Origin: Tilletia caries
Taxonomy: Eukaryota; Basidiomycota; Exobasidiomycetes; Tilletiales; Tilletiaceae
Direction of reading: 5' to 3'
DNA: 64,000 nucleotides
Assembly (NCBI GenBank): GCA_032718865.1
Contig: JALUTQ010000040.1
Location: 248,001-312,000 of the forward strand
Part shown: positions 43,174 through 54,900 of the stretch, piece by piece
Layout of the letters: every line of letters starts with the position of its first letter
How positions within the stretch are numbered: position 1 is the first letter of the stretch
Notes under the pieces: model-generated
What the model was told of the DNA's origin: nothing
Database searches by the model: none
What the model saw: the letters and a program-made list of their open reading frames with translations, nothing else
Program-made: the position numbers and the translations under genes

Positions 43174-43845
43174 CAGTGGTGCATATTATACTATAGTATG
43201 TCACTTTTGAGTCAGAAAGAACTATAGTATATAGTATGTTTTTCGAAAATGAGCCACAGACTATCCATAGTATGCAAAAAGTATATACTATCTCCCAATA
43301 GTATACTATAGTATGCGGCGTAAATTATATGCCACTTGAAGTCTCCTATATTCATACTATAGTATGCAATGACAATTCCTGGCCGAATTGTGCCTTAATA
43401 TGACACTAAAAGTGTATTATAGGATAAAGCTAGTATGTTTTTATGACATATATAGTGCACTAGAAGTAAACTATAGCCCACAAATAGTATACTTTAGTAT
43501 ACAACAAGCTCTTTGCAATCATACTAGATACATCGTATTGTGGATGCTTCTAAGATACTATTTTCATACTACTCTGAAAATGTGTTATAGTATTAAAAGA
43601 GGATACATCCAGTATACTTTTTGAGTACTATAGTACACTTGTATGTTACAGTAGGATAATTTTAGTATAATTTTCCGCAAGTGAGGCAAAACATACTATA
43701 TTACCGCCGCCAAAACCAAATAGTATATAGTATGACCATCGAAAAAATGCTGGCAATTCGCGGCATACTATGGTATATTGCGTAAATAGTATATACTATA
43801 TAGTATACTATCGTAGGACACTATCGATAGTATGTTGCACCGCTG
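43174..43845. mobile_element. CAGTG-family MITE (TATAGTAT words)
   Basis: 672 bp, ends CAGTGGTGCA (43174) and TGCACCGCTG (to 43845), 9 of 10 inverted match, body rich in ATACTATAGTATG words. No 8-bp duplication: left flank CTTTTCGC, right flank ACCATCAG. The right flank is an interior position of the Tc1-like element A, whose outer ~40 bp are missing, so a deletion or recombination happened at this MITE. Same family as 58415 onward and related to 2784-3449. Confidence 0.75.
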
Positions 43846-43993
43846 ACCATCAGAAGAGACCTCATTCTCATGCCTCTCACATATCGCACTGCTCAGCACC
43901 GATAGGATACACTACAACAGATCTGAATACAGTTCTGGATTCATGAAGTGTGAGGGTAGCCGTAGTATTGATAGAAATTCCAATGGGGTTCAA

Positions 43994-44893
43994 TCAGTAC
44001 TTCGTCGCGCCACCTTTTGCAATGCGAACCGCTTCCAATCACCTAGGCATGCTGTCGACCAGAGCTTGCACATATTCACCACTGATGGTCTCCCAAATTT
44101 CTGCTGCGGCCTCGAACAATGCGTCAGGGTTGGTGGGCCGACGAGGGAGCATGGCGAGCTCGTGTTTGAGGATTGCCCACGCGTTTTCGATGACGTTCAG
44201 GTCCGGGCTGTTCGGGGGATAATCCAGCACTTGCCAGCCCCCTCTTCGATAACCGCTGCCGCAAGACCGCCCGTATGGACCGGAGATCCGTCGTGGAGGA
44301 GCCAGGGGGTCCTATTGTCGAGCTCCATGGTCGTTTTGATTGTCCAGAGGGGTCCTTTGAGCACCTGATCCGCGTAGAGCTCGCTGTTGAATCCACCCCT
44401 TGCGCTGGTGCTCTCCGAAGTGTCCAAGCGCAGGAGTTCCGAAAATCCATCCCCCCAAATTGCTGCCCAAACATGAACCGACTTGTCCGCTGCCTTGAAC
44501 CTCGGACCCATACAGTCTGGCGTCCACTCCTCACCCCGTTTCCGCCATACCCACCGCCGGACTGCCCCGTTCGTCTTTATCGTAGCCTCGTCGCAGAAGA
44601 TGACGTCCTTCCAGTCGTGATCGGCGTGTTTGACCTCGTAGGTTAGTCGTTTGGATTGCTGGGCAGGGGTGATGAAAGGTTTGAGCTGCATGACGCGCTT
44701 TCGGAGGCCTTGTTTCGACAGGTAGTTGTTGAGGGTCGCCGCACAAATCTTGATGCCGAGCTGCTGCAATTCGCCCAAGGTTTGCTTCAACGTCATCCGT
44801 CGATTGCCCAGAACCCAACGACGGAGAAGGCGCTCCGACCGTTCCGTGAGCTTGCGCGGCCGTCCACTGCGCGGCAGATCCTTCCGTACGAAC
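43994..44893 (-). pseudogene. Tc1-like transposase, element A copy 2, truncated and mutated
   Basis: Complement matches the transposase at 9771-10840 over about 900 bp: MTLKQTLGELQQLGIKIC, DVIFCDEATIKTNG, WLLHDGSPVH, SPDLNVIENAW. Defects: a frame break near 44235, a nonsense TGA in SMPR (where copy 1 has CGA), and loss of the N-terminal part beyond ~44893, where the sequence diverges from copy 1 after GTACGGAAGG. The first catalytic block keeps the Glu after Asp that copy 1 has lost. The right terminal repeat is also gone (MITE at 43174-43845 sits there). No longer functional. Confidence 0.88.
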
Positions 44894-44997
44894 GCAAGGC
44901 ACGTGTGAGTACATGATCATGGTTTCTCATGATACTCGGTCTCGTCCAATATGGATTCTGGTTCTGATCTTTTGGCCTGTTCTCTTCCTGTCCCAGA

Positions 44998-45273
44998 TGG
45001 GTAAGTCAAAGAAGAAAGGCCAGACAGCCTATAAGGCCAAAGGCCCCACGCCCGAAAGCTTGCCGTCGAAAGCGCTTCGGCCCCCTGCTTCTCCAGCAGC
45101 AAAGAAAAGGCGCTCAGTATCTGATGATACAGCACTGGACGGCGATGAGGAGCTGACCAACCACATCTCCGACACCACACGTGCTGTCGGCAAGAAAGTC
45201 AAACTCCCCAATCGATCTAACAACCTTCTTGCTCTCCTCGACGAGTCGTGGTCAGTTGCCGAGAATCGAAGGG
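44998..45273 (+). CDS. first exon of an uncharacterised basic protein
   Basis: ATG 44998 follows TGTCCCAG directly, so it may be an internal exon. It reads MGKSKKKGQTAYKAKGPTPE, a basic region PAAKKRRSVSD, then LDGDEELTNHISDTTRAVGK and NNLLALLDESWSVAENRR to GTGAGT at 45274. The downstream exons are not found: the next sequence is AT-rich and unlike coding. Its style (basic start, early intron) recalls the accessory gene at 25260 but I see no firm homology. Likely a truncated remnant. Confidence 0.4.
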
Positions 45274-45499
45274 TGAGTAGCTTCATCTCAAACTTGCAGT
45301 CGCTTTATACCGTGCTGCGTTGCTGAGTGCTGACTAGCTTCTTTACGCGAAATGGGTCATGACTCTAGAACGACGTCGAAGATCCGGATTATTACTTCAT
45401 TTAGTTATAATTTATACAAAGGCCCTCTGCAATAATAGGAAAGGCTTATATGTTTGTTATATGCCCCGTCATAATAAATAATCTCTGATCTAAGAGATT

Positions 45500-46069
45500 T
45501 TGGGAGATTTCGAACTGTTGTTTGTTCATTTCGAGATTGGAATCCCGCCGGAGCTAGCGGAAAACAAAGATAGAAACATTCTACTCCCCATAAACAAAAT
45601 ATTTGCCGACTTGCCGAGTACGGATCAAATTTTCACGAGAAGCCGAGGAGGTGCTCAGCTCCGAAAACTTTTAGTGCTGCGGTACCGGGTCGAAGAAAAT
45701 TTCCCGGAGACAGAGATAGCTGAAGTAGGCTCAGCTGCACCAGATTTCAACTACGGACTGCATGTTCATTGCTTCGGGGATTTTCTTCGAGGTCATTCTG
45801 ACATTTTGTTTCCAAATTCAAATAAAACGCTTCGATTGGTGCGGCTTGTGCCGTTGTGCGCCGGAAAAAGAAGAGAGTTGAAGGTGGCGGCGGCGATGGC
45901 TACGGCTACGACAAGTCGACAACAACCGCAAAAAAATTATGACCTTCGAAAATGCTCTGTGCTCCCCAAGTTTCTTGCCGATCTGCTTCGGACTGTAGAT
46001 AAAGACCGACAGAAAGAGAGCCGGCGTCGTGTGGAGAAATCTGGCCAGGCGTGTGAGGTTGTAGCGTGA
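45500..46069 (+). CDS. open frame of unknown significance
   Basis: 190 codons, MGDFELLFVHFEIGIPPELA ... to stop 46067-46069. Composition is protein-like with a basic tail (DRQKESRRRVEK), but no motif, no homologue in the window and no defined intron structure. It may be chance or a remnant. Confidence 0.25.
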   Translation: MGDFELLFVHFEIGIPPELAENKDRNILLPINKIFADLPSTDQIFTRSRGGAQLRKLLVLRYRVEENFPETEIAEVGSAAPDFNYGLHVHCFGDFLRGHSDILFPNSNKTLRLVRLVPLCAGKRRELKVAAAMATATTSRQQPQKNYDLRKCSVLPKFLADLLRTVDKDRQKESRRRVEKSGQACEVVA

Positions 46070-46868
46070 GCGTGGCCGTGGCCGGCCGCCGGAGTTGGAC
46101 TATGCTACGAAGAAGCGGCGGTCAGAAAATCATGGACGGGCCCGATGCGCTCACCAATGCCAGCTGCCAGCCGTTAGACACAGTGACTGCCAGCGAACGC
46201 AAGTCGTCAAAGCATCACATTTGGTTACTTACATTGCAATCAAAGTGTCCTTCATTGCTCCACTCACCTCCTCGTCCCCATCAAGACCCTCCTTGAGCTC
46301 ATCTACCGCTCCCTCGCTAGTCGCTCCCGTCGCCCCCATCGATCATCACTCAATCAAACAACAAAATGTAACGTATATACGTTCCCTGCAGGAGCAGCAG
46401 CCACAGGATCGGCCCCGCATGCTCGGTGAGTTCCACCATAGCGCACACTTAGAGTTTAACTTCATCTCAAACTGAATTCGATGATTGTTGATTGTTTAAG
46501 GTGGCTGGGACTGCCCTCATCGGCAATGTAACGTCCGCAACTTAGAGTTCGACACACTAGAGCAGTATCCTCGCGTCTGCCAGGCACCATGCGCCACTCT
46601 CGCATCTCTCATTTCGGCTCGGCCGCCTCTGCTCCCGCCGCCGCAGCTGAACCTCTCTCCCCCCCCCCCCGGGGGCCTTCGAGCTTCCGCCAGATGAACC
46701 CTGGCCTTCGCGTCGGAAATAGTTATAGTATGGAACTTTCGCATTTGGCCCGGCAGTGATTTTAGCCGCGGGTTGGGCCAAATGAGGTTTGAAATCTAAT
46801 TTCACTTGCCGCCCCGCATGACCGGCGGCCAAACGGGAGCGGAGATGTGCCAACCTTTGCATCCACGA
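46070..46868. other. no gene seen
   Basis: Mixed non-coding sequence with a C10/G5 run at 46660-46675. Possibly the left flank of the PIF/Harbinger element; no terminal repeat located. Confidence 0.35.
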
Positions 46869-47850
46869 TGGATAACGCATTCAGCGCAGCGGATGGAGAA
46901 GCAGAAGCGGCGGAGCAGACCCAGCCAGATACCCAGAGCGCCGCATGCTGCGCGCGCGTCTCCGCGCCATGGATTCCCACTCTGTCCTGGACCCAACGCT
47001 TTCCGACAGCCCGGACGGTCGCACGCGCATGTGACTGGCCGTTGTTGACGACGTCAACCGCTGGATCAAGATCAACAGCGTCCGCAAGAACGGGAAAGTC
47101 GCGGAACGCACGGTCGAATCGTGCGAATCGAAGTGGCGCAATGACTTTTACCCCAAGATTAAGGAAGGGATGAAGGCATCGGAGATTGCGACCGGGCCAG
47201 CCGAAGAGCATGAGGAGCAAAAGCTCACCGACATCTTTGGAGCGGCTCAAGGAACAGTGGGAGCAGAGACTGGCCGCACAGCAGGAGAAGAGAGAGCAGA
47301 AGCGCAAGGTCAAGGATAGGCAGTCAACAGCCTGGAGGCACGGAGCAAGGCCACATTATCGGACAAACCGGCCGCAATTACGTCCGGTGACGGCCCTGAA
47401 GACCTCGCCTCGGACGACGACGATCCAGCCACCGACGAACCTGCTGTGAAGCGGTGTCGTGGTCCTGCAGTTACGACTCAGCTCGCCGGCACGGTCGGCG
47501 ACCTCGCCACAGCCCAGGTGGAGCTGGCCGAGAAGGAGCGGCTGTTGCGCACTTCGCAGCATAAAGAGACGATGGAGGCAAAGAAGGAGGATCGCGAGCT
47601 ACAAGAGAGGATGCACAACGACCAGCAAGAGCACCAGGAGCGGCAGCTACGCCTCGAGGAGAAGAAATTTGAGCATCAGTTCCGAGCAAACCAACGAATG
47701 GACGCGTTGGAGCTCCAGGTTCAACGCGCAGCCTCGACGGCAGAAGCTACCCTTTCCTTCATTCAGGCCAAGTTCCCCAGTTTATCATGTCCTTTGTCTC
47801 TGTCTTATGCCTTCGAATCTCATTTCATGTTATTACCTCTACTGAGCTAG
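46869..47850 (+). pseudogene. PIF/Harbinger ORF1-like (Myb/SANT-type) protein, frames broken
   Basis: Coding-like pieces in changing frames: DVNRWIKINSVRKNGKVAER and ESCESKWRNDFYPKIKEGMK (~47050-47170), a trihelix/Myb-like pattern; then DKPAAITSGDGPEDLASDDDD (~47360), then a coiled coil (VELAEKERLLRTSQHKETM ... QERMHNDQQEHQERQLRLEE ... RANQRMDALELQVQRAA) ending at 47848-47850. PIF/Harbinger elements encode such a Myb-like partner beside the transposase, here convergent with it at 47879-48966. The frame changes could be introns or indels; no clean splice sites join them. Confidence 0.55.
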
Positions 47851-47878
47851 TCTACAGAACTGCTACATCAAAATACTC

Positions 47879-48966
47879 TTAAAGAGAGGGAGGATTGCAT
47901 TGTAACGTTTGCGACATTGTGTTGCCAGCGAGGCACGATAGCGCGTTGCGGAGGAGTACGGCGCATCGGTATAGTTTGGGCAGGTCGGCTTGGAGTGAGC
48001 GTTGGAGGCGCTCGATGTCGAATCGAGGAAAGAGTGTTGGAACGCTTCCGATTGCCCACTCTACGGCGACGCGATGTTGAATTGCTTTTGTTCTTTCGTG
48101 ACGAAGAGCCCCTTGTATGGTATGACTAAGTGTCCGCGGGGGCCATAGGCCTTGTCCGCAAAAAGAAATAGATCCTTTCCCTTTTCGTCCATCGAGTGTT
48201 CGTCCAACCAGTCGTGTAGATCGCTGTCGGCGAGCATGAAAGAGTCGTTCCGTCTTCCCTCGCGCGGACCGTGGATCCAAAGCAGGCCATCGCCCGCAAT
48301 AACAACCTGAAATTTGATTCCATGCACCCGCTTGTGCCCACTGTAGTACTGCCGCTGCCCTCGCACCGGACGGGCGATCGAACAAACAGTCCCGTCCACG
48401 AAGCCCCAGAGTCCAGCAAGCGGACATTCCTGCTTTGCCCTACATCGGGCGTAGCGTTTTAGGTGTTGCGGCGTGAGGTGATGCGTGTGGGCTCTCCTAA
48501 TACCGAGAAGAGAGGCCCATCTTTGTTCGATTGCGGCCGTAGTTGCTTCAATGATTCTTGAGCAGGCTCCTGTAGACCTGCCAAATGTTCGAGCCAAAGT
48601 GATCAGACGTGAGCCGCCCAGAAATCCCAGAACGAGAAGCAGACCCGTCTCAGAATCCACACAGTCTCGCGATGCAGTCTCGATGTCGACCGGTAATCGC
48701 AGGTGTCTGTAAATGGCTCGGAATTCATGTTGACGGAGACAGAAAATGGATTTGAAGTCAGCAAGGTTTAGAAGTTGAGACGGGGGGATTGTATTATCGG
48801 CCGTGTGACTGCGACTGGTAGACTCGCTGGTGATGACGACGCCCGCCGCAGCTGCTATCACTGCCGTCAACATGATGCCACTGCAGTTTGTAGACATGAC
48901 TATCATATAGGAGAAATTAAATTCAGTAATGACACATGAGTACTGTTTGGGATTCGCAGTAAACAT
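47879..48966 (-). pseudogene. PIF/Harbinger transposase (DDE_4 type), frameshifted
   Basis: Starts near 48966 or at a later Met. Motifs in order: FKSIFCLRQHEFRAIYRHL, LVLGFLGGSRLITLARTFG, LWGFVDGTVCSIARP (first Asp), a YYSGHKRVHGIKFQVV segment, GRRNDSFML (second Asp context), LFLFADKAYGPRGHLVIPY, then after a one-base slip at ~48075 EWAIGSVPTLFPRFD (the Glu block) and NALSC to stop 47879-47881. These are hallmarks of PIF/Harbinger transposases. The frame break just before the Glu block inactivates it as read. Confidence 0.85.
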
Positions 48967-49084
48967 ACGATGCCGTTGTCAAAAGTATCCGGACACCACT
49001 CTCTAGTTCACATATAGCAACACACACGCTCCTTACTCAACATCACAACACCACACATTTTGCTATACATGACTTTATGAAAGT

Positions 49085-49265
49085 TGTTCATTGGAAGGTG
49101 TAAAAAAATATTCCACCGGCCTGGCTTTTGAGCCAGAGTGTTCCCCAGACTTTTTGAGGCCATGAATTTATTGAAATTAGAATATGAACGGGGGATGAAA
49201 AGCACCAAGAAACATGCATGCCTTGATGACTGATGTTGCTTAACGCTGGGTCTGGATATCTTAGA
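49085..49265 (-). repeat. dispersed repeat, inverted copy of 6553-6710
   Basis: See the homologous copy at 6553-6738; the ~50-bp core GCCAGAGTGTTCCCCAGACT is nearly identical. Located within Tc1 element C. Confidence 0.6.
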
Positions 49266-50520
49266 CTCGAATTCTCAAAAAGACGTGCTCAATGCTGTGA
49301 CCTGTCGGATACTCGGATGTGGATTGCGAACCTAAACAATGGCCCAGAAGCACAGTCAATCATTCAAATCACATAGACGGCCTCTGCGCCTCGCTCTCAG
49401 GGTAGCTTCGCTACCCTTCGAGCTCTCCGCCATGATTATCCACACAACAAAGATGATGAGCAGATAGACATAGAACTTCCCAAAGATGTAATGTAAGATA
49501 TGTATTGCGTACCGGATCGGTGACCCACAGGCCACATTTGATAAATCGATATGAACTGACGCTTACCGCGCCTCGCTACCCTTCGAGCTCTCCAGTCCCC
49601 GCCGTAAGTTGTCACACATGACGTATATGATGAGCGGTGAGCCCATGAGCAGATGAGCCGAAAAGCAGATCAGTATCTTATTCATCTGATAGAATGGCGC
49701 TCAGTGTGTGAGTGCATTCGTTCTGAGAAGTCATAAAATAAGCAATACTGCCCGCGATGATGCATGCAGCATGCAGCATGAATGCATATGACAATGGGTC
49801 AATATTGAAGGCCAAGTCCGGTAGAACGTAGGAGATTAAAATAGAAGCAATGAAGCTGATTAGAATTCAGGACCCCGGGGTCCGGACTACCATCTACTAG
49901 GCTACCAAGTACCAGCAGCAAGAATAAAATCGAAGTAGAAAAGAACGTAGGAATGTCAGCACTCAGACAGTCAAACGCAAACCTCAGTCCTCAGTACTCC
50001 TAGTTAGAAACTTAGAAGTCAGTACTCAGTAGTCAGTAGCATTTTGGGGCACCATCACCTGGTAGATGTAAGCGTGTATCTCAAACAACTTACCACTGGC
50101 ACGACTTGTAAGTTGTAGGCAGGTCAGGGTTAAAGGTTAGTGAACGCTGGAGAAAGTTGGGCACTTGGTACTTGGTAGGCGGTAGCTGCGTAAACGTAAT
50201 GCGTTCGTCAAAAAGTTGAAGACCTTTCAACTTCCTCGGAGGGTTTTGACTTTTGACCATGGCTATCGAAGGCGTGGGAAAAGTGGAGGTGAAAGAGAGA
50301 CAGAAACGGGCAACGAACGGCGGAAGGACGGCATGTGAAAAGCAAATTGCTATCTTCACAGATAAAACTGGGAGAAATCGAGAGCGTCGATGGATGCTGA
50401 GAACGCGGACACCCTGGCGAAGTTTGAGAAGATTTCAAGAAGTTTTGAAAGATTTTATTCGAGGGATGTTGCAACATTCGTCTCGGCCGTAAGATCTAAG
50501 GGGTAGATATAACCCCATAC
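49266..50520. other. no gene seen; hairpin and short tandem motifs
   Basis: Contains the palindrome GGGTAGCTTCGCTACCC (~49404-49420) within a motif partly repeated at ~49565 and ~57620, and a CAGTACTCAGTAGTCAGTAG-like low-complexity run (~49980-50040). No gene recognised. Confidence 0.4.
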
Positions 50521-50544
50521 TAAAGTCTGGGGAAAAAAGGCAAT

Positions 50545-51638
50545 TTAATACATGGTCATGCTACCACCGACGCGTCGCACCGCCGTGACTCGCTCTGTCA
50601 TGGAGTCCACGCGCCTGTCGATAACATCTTGATCAATGTCGTCCCACACCTTCTGGATAACGTCCCAAAGCGCGTCTGTTGTGAGGGGCACGGGCCTACA
50701 GCGCCGGACCCGTTGCTTTAGGATGGCCCAGATGTTTTCTATGGGGTTGAGGTCCGGGCTGTTGGCGGGATGAGATTGAGGAATAATGAACACTTCATTT
50801 CGGACGCGACGAGAGACCGCAGCGGTGTGTACGGACGCTCCGTCTTCGACCACGCGCACGACAGGGCCCACTGCTTCGACTAGTTCGTCGCTGTAGCCTC
50901 CCAGACGTTCTTTGAGTATCCAATCTGAGTATTTGACCGCAGTGATAGTTTCCGCCCTCACTCGCTCCCCGTTCACGACCCGACCAGGCGACAACGGAAA
51001 GCGAAAGAGGGGCCATTTTTTTCCGTAGGCGATAGCGCCCCACACCATGATTGATCCTGGACCGCGTCGGATCTTGGGCGCGAGATTTTCGTTCATAAAT
51101 TCCTCCTTGGGCCGGCGTGTCACCCAGACCCGTCCCTCTGTTTGTCCGACCTGAAAACTGCACTCGTCCGTAAAGATAACTTTGTTCCAATCGGTGTTTC
51201 TATTGCTGAGGGACCACCGCAAACGAGCTAGACGGCCTGGGCGGGTCAGGAAGGGTTTGCGACGGGCGATACGGCGATGATAGCCCAGACGAGCCAGAAG
51301 TCGGCGCGTTGTGGAGCTACTGCAGCCGTACATGGCGCCCAAAGACCTCAATGACATGCGTCTATTGCGCCGCGCGACTGACAGAAGTGATCGTTGATCT
51401 CGGACAGACAAGCTGCGGGGTCGTCCCGACCGCGGAAGCGCGTATTTGCTGCCCGTCGTCTTGTAGACTTTGACGACGTCCTGAACAGATGACTTCGGAA
51501 TGTCCATTTGCTCGGAGATTTTTCGAACGCTCAGCGGCTCAGACCAGACAAAGAGAGTTGAATAATGCCGCCTCGACGCGTAGGTGTGTATTGCGGACCC
51601 TTTCGTGGGCTGTTCTGACGTTCTGGAGTGTTTGGCAT
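50545..51638 (-). pseudogene. Tc1-like transposase of element C, 8-bp frameshifting duplication near the N-terminus
   Basis: The long frame from 51507 (MDIPKSSVQDVVKVYKTT) to stop 50545 carries a helix-turn-helix, the GRPRSL linker, and an intact catalytic triad: VIFTDECSF, VVEDGASVH, SPDLNPIENIW. An upstream start is visible at 51638 (MPNTPERQNSPRKG ... GGIIQLSLSGLS), joined to VRKISEQMD except for an 8-bp insertion that repeats GCTCAG with a CG between (51529-51542). This looks like a footprint of a past excision or a slippage duplication. If translation starts at 51507 only part of the first DNA-binding helix set is lost, so function cannot be excluded. Confidence 0.83.
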
Positions 51639-51989
51639 GATGATGGTGAGGTGTGGAAGTTGGAGGTACTAATTTACATGAGGTTCAAATGTTTGATTTT
51701 GAGGTGTCCGGATACTTTTGACAATGGCCTCGTACCAGTATCGAGAATTGACAATTGTACAGAAACACGACTTCGACTTCCAGCTGCCGAGCAATTCCCG
51801 CGGCCACACGCGCAAGAGCAGATAGGTGAAGATAGTGTATTCCAGCTGTGCGCATGTGTGAAAGAACGTATGCTTGTGAGCGCTGGACGTGTAGCGCGAT
51901 GATAGTAGGGGCAAGGGGATTTATGCTCACCAAGAAAGAATAGGCGCAACGGACGACAACGGTGACCCCAACAGCAGACGCGCACCAGA

Positions 51990-54900
51990 GCAGGACAAAG
52001 GCAGGGTCTCGTCTGCGAATTCGTGCAACAGCTTAGTTTAGTGCAGCCTTTGCTCGTTGATTCTCGAGTCTCACTTGACCCGCTTATTTCTCAACTTCCA
52101 GGTCAACGTTCTTGCAGCCGATCAAGGTGTGGGACGTCCTCGGTCCTGCACAAGACCGAGGTTCGCGTCCGGCCGTTCCTATACCTCGTTCTGACCGACA
52201 ATGTGATGGCGTCCGTTCTCTGCTCTCACGTCGGCACGGGGAACAACACGTTACCTTGCCGCATCTGTCTATACGGTAGACCAAAGAAGGAGAGGAGAGA
52301 GACGAGAGAATTGAAAGCTCTGGTCAAGGTAGGCACCAGTCTGCAGAGAGTTCTATTCCCCCATCATGGATAAGAAGCTGACGAAGCGAAGCGAAAATCG
52401 AAATACCTTCTTTCTCACGCTATAGCAGGGTTCGGCTCCGACTATAGTCGCACGTTTTTTGGCATAGTCATAGTCGTAGTCGTAGGCGTTTTTTGAAAAT
52501 CCGAAATAGTCATAGTCGTAAGTCTGACTATAGTCGCATAGTCGACTATAGTCGCAGGCTTTTGCGCAGCCAAGTTTTGCACTATAGTGTGACTATAGCC
52601 AAAATTGTAACACCTGTGCGCCACTATAGTCGGACTTTGGGACAAGAATCTTCGCACTATAGTTGCACGTCAAATTTCAGACTATAAATAGTTATAGTGT
52701 AGGTCGCTTTTAATTGTCTCAAATCGGATATAGTCAGGCTATGGTTTGACTATCCAACAATAATAGTCGCACTATGACTGGCTATAGTGTTTCATGGGCA
52801 ATATATGTCATAGTCTGACTATAGCGGTGGCGGTCGGGCCTGCGGCTATAGTCGCAACTCCAAGCTATAGTCAGACCATAACATACTATAGTCGGACTAC
52901 AGCCGAATTGTTTGCTGCGACTATAGCCTTGACATCCAGCTATTGTCCGACTATAGTCGCAAAATCATTTTTAGACCAGATTTTTAACGACTATGGCGAC
53001 TATTGTCTTACATTTTCTGGAGCATAGTCATAGTCATAGTCGTAAGTGCGACTATCAGCGGCTATGGCTATAGTCGCTCATAGTCGTATGAGGCTATAGT
53101 CGTAATAGTCGTAAAATCCCATAGTCGTGCCGAGCTCTGCGCTATAGGCAGGACAGCCTCGTACGTCCGCACAAACAATCAATTCTTTGCGCGGATGTGT
53201 GGTTCAATCCGCTATTTTCTCTCGGTGCCCGGTGGTGAGTGCTGGAGGTGGCATGATGAATCAGGTAGATAGGTAGATGCCAACTCTTCATCTATCGTCA
53301 TACGCTGACCACTGATACTCTTTGTGATAGACCTTTATGTTTTCGATGTTCATAAGCAATCCCCAGTAGAAACTCTTCACACCCTGTGGCTGGGCCCAGT
53401 GAAGTACCTTGCGTGTGCCACTGCTACACTGATCGACAAGAACATCCTACGCACGTACCTTGAGGCCCTCGACACCGATGGTCTCGACTGCGGCGCCATC
53501 GTTCCAGCAAAGTACCTGCTCGATCATACTCAATCACTCAACGGAAAAGAATACAAGTTGCTTGTGCAACTCATGCCTTCTGCACTTGGTCCTTTGGTGC
53601 ACCAAAAAGAAGCCACAGCAGGCCTGAGTGGCCGTGGGAAGGTTCGCCAAGGCTGTGACCCCTCCGACGTTCTCCCTAGCAAGCTTAGAGGCACAAATGG
53701 TGAATAGCATCCCCCCATTTCTTGACAGGTTCTTGGGAGCTGATATACGAAAGATGCTGACACTGCTGTCTGCAGGAAGAGCTTGAGGCAGCTCTACTCA
53801 ACCTCTTCTCATCCTTATCACAGATCCAGCCTCTTTCACTGACTGCTGTCTTCTCGTCCTAAGTTCCGCATCCTTGTCCATGCGGTGGAGAGCATCAAAT
53901 CCTTCGGACCTGCCCACCCTTTCAATACTGAACGATTTGAGGCCTTCAACACTCCGATACGCAATGCATCCGTCAATTCGAATCGTCAGTCTCCTTCAAA
54001 GGACATCCTCTCTCGTCTGCTCGATCAAGAGCTAGTACGATACATCTTGAATGGCGGCTACTGGATCGCGAACGGAAGGATGCGGCAAGCTTCAGACCGC
54101 GTACTGTATTTGTGAAGGATAAGAATATTTTGATGGTGATGCAAAAGTGAAAAGTCGGCACTCCAGAGTCCAGCAGGTGAAGCAGACCTTCCAGGCCGGT
54201 TAGTAGAGGCAGAGTGGTCATGTTCTTGGCACCTGGCTTATAATCTTTCTGGCTCGCATTTTTACAGGACAGGTTTCCTCAAGCGCAACACCCCATCGCA
54301 GCGCATATACGAGGACGTAGAGATGCAAGAGCAAACCTCGATATTGGCGAATGATCTCATTGCTGCAGAATTCCATCATTGCAAAGACGTTGGCACTCTC
54401 GCTCTAGATCGTTGCGCTATCGCATCATTTGTTCTCATCGACAATGCGGACGACGAACGCAACGTTTCAGTCGCACGGGTAAGAGCCATCTGGAGAGGAA
54501 TAGATCGTGCATTTGTGCAGGTCGATATAATAGACACTTTACGCACGCTCGTTGCAGGCCACCGGGAGAGGCTCGGAGCGCTTGAATCGCGAAATGAGGT
54601 GGGAGGAGCCATTTTTCAGGCCAACTCCATTAATAGAATTGCAACGACCTTCGTCCCATGCCATCTGCAAGGGACATGAGATCTGCACAGGGAAGACCAT
54701 TGAACCACACAGGATGGACAGCTTTTTCAGCTGGTTCTTCAAGAGAAGCCTGCACTTCTTCATTGCTGTTATATTCTTATATGCTGACTTTTTCACTCCC
54801 TCACACAGGCGCACAGGCTGAGGATGCAGACAAGCGAAGATGGTCAGTCTTAGGATTTTTTTTTTTATAAACTATCGTATGGAAAAATGAGCAAAGAGTC

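Larger units (their letters stand above)
48968..51732 (-). mobile_element. Tc1-like element C with 31-bp inverted repeats
   Basis: Inverted repeats CGATGCCGTTGTCAAAAGTA... (48968-48998) and their complement (51702-51732), three mismatches, flanked by TA at 48966-48967 and 51733-51734. The transposase occupies only the right third (50545-51638, minus strand). The other ~1.5 kb is non-coding and contains the dispersed repeat (49085-49265) and hairpin repeats, so it probably holds older insertions. Confidence 0.85.
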
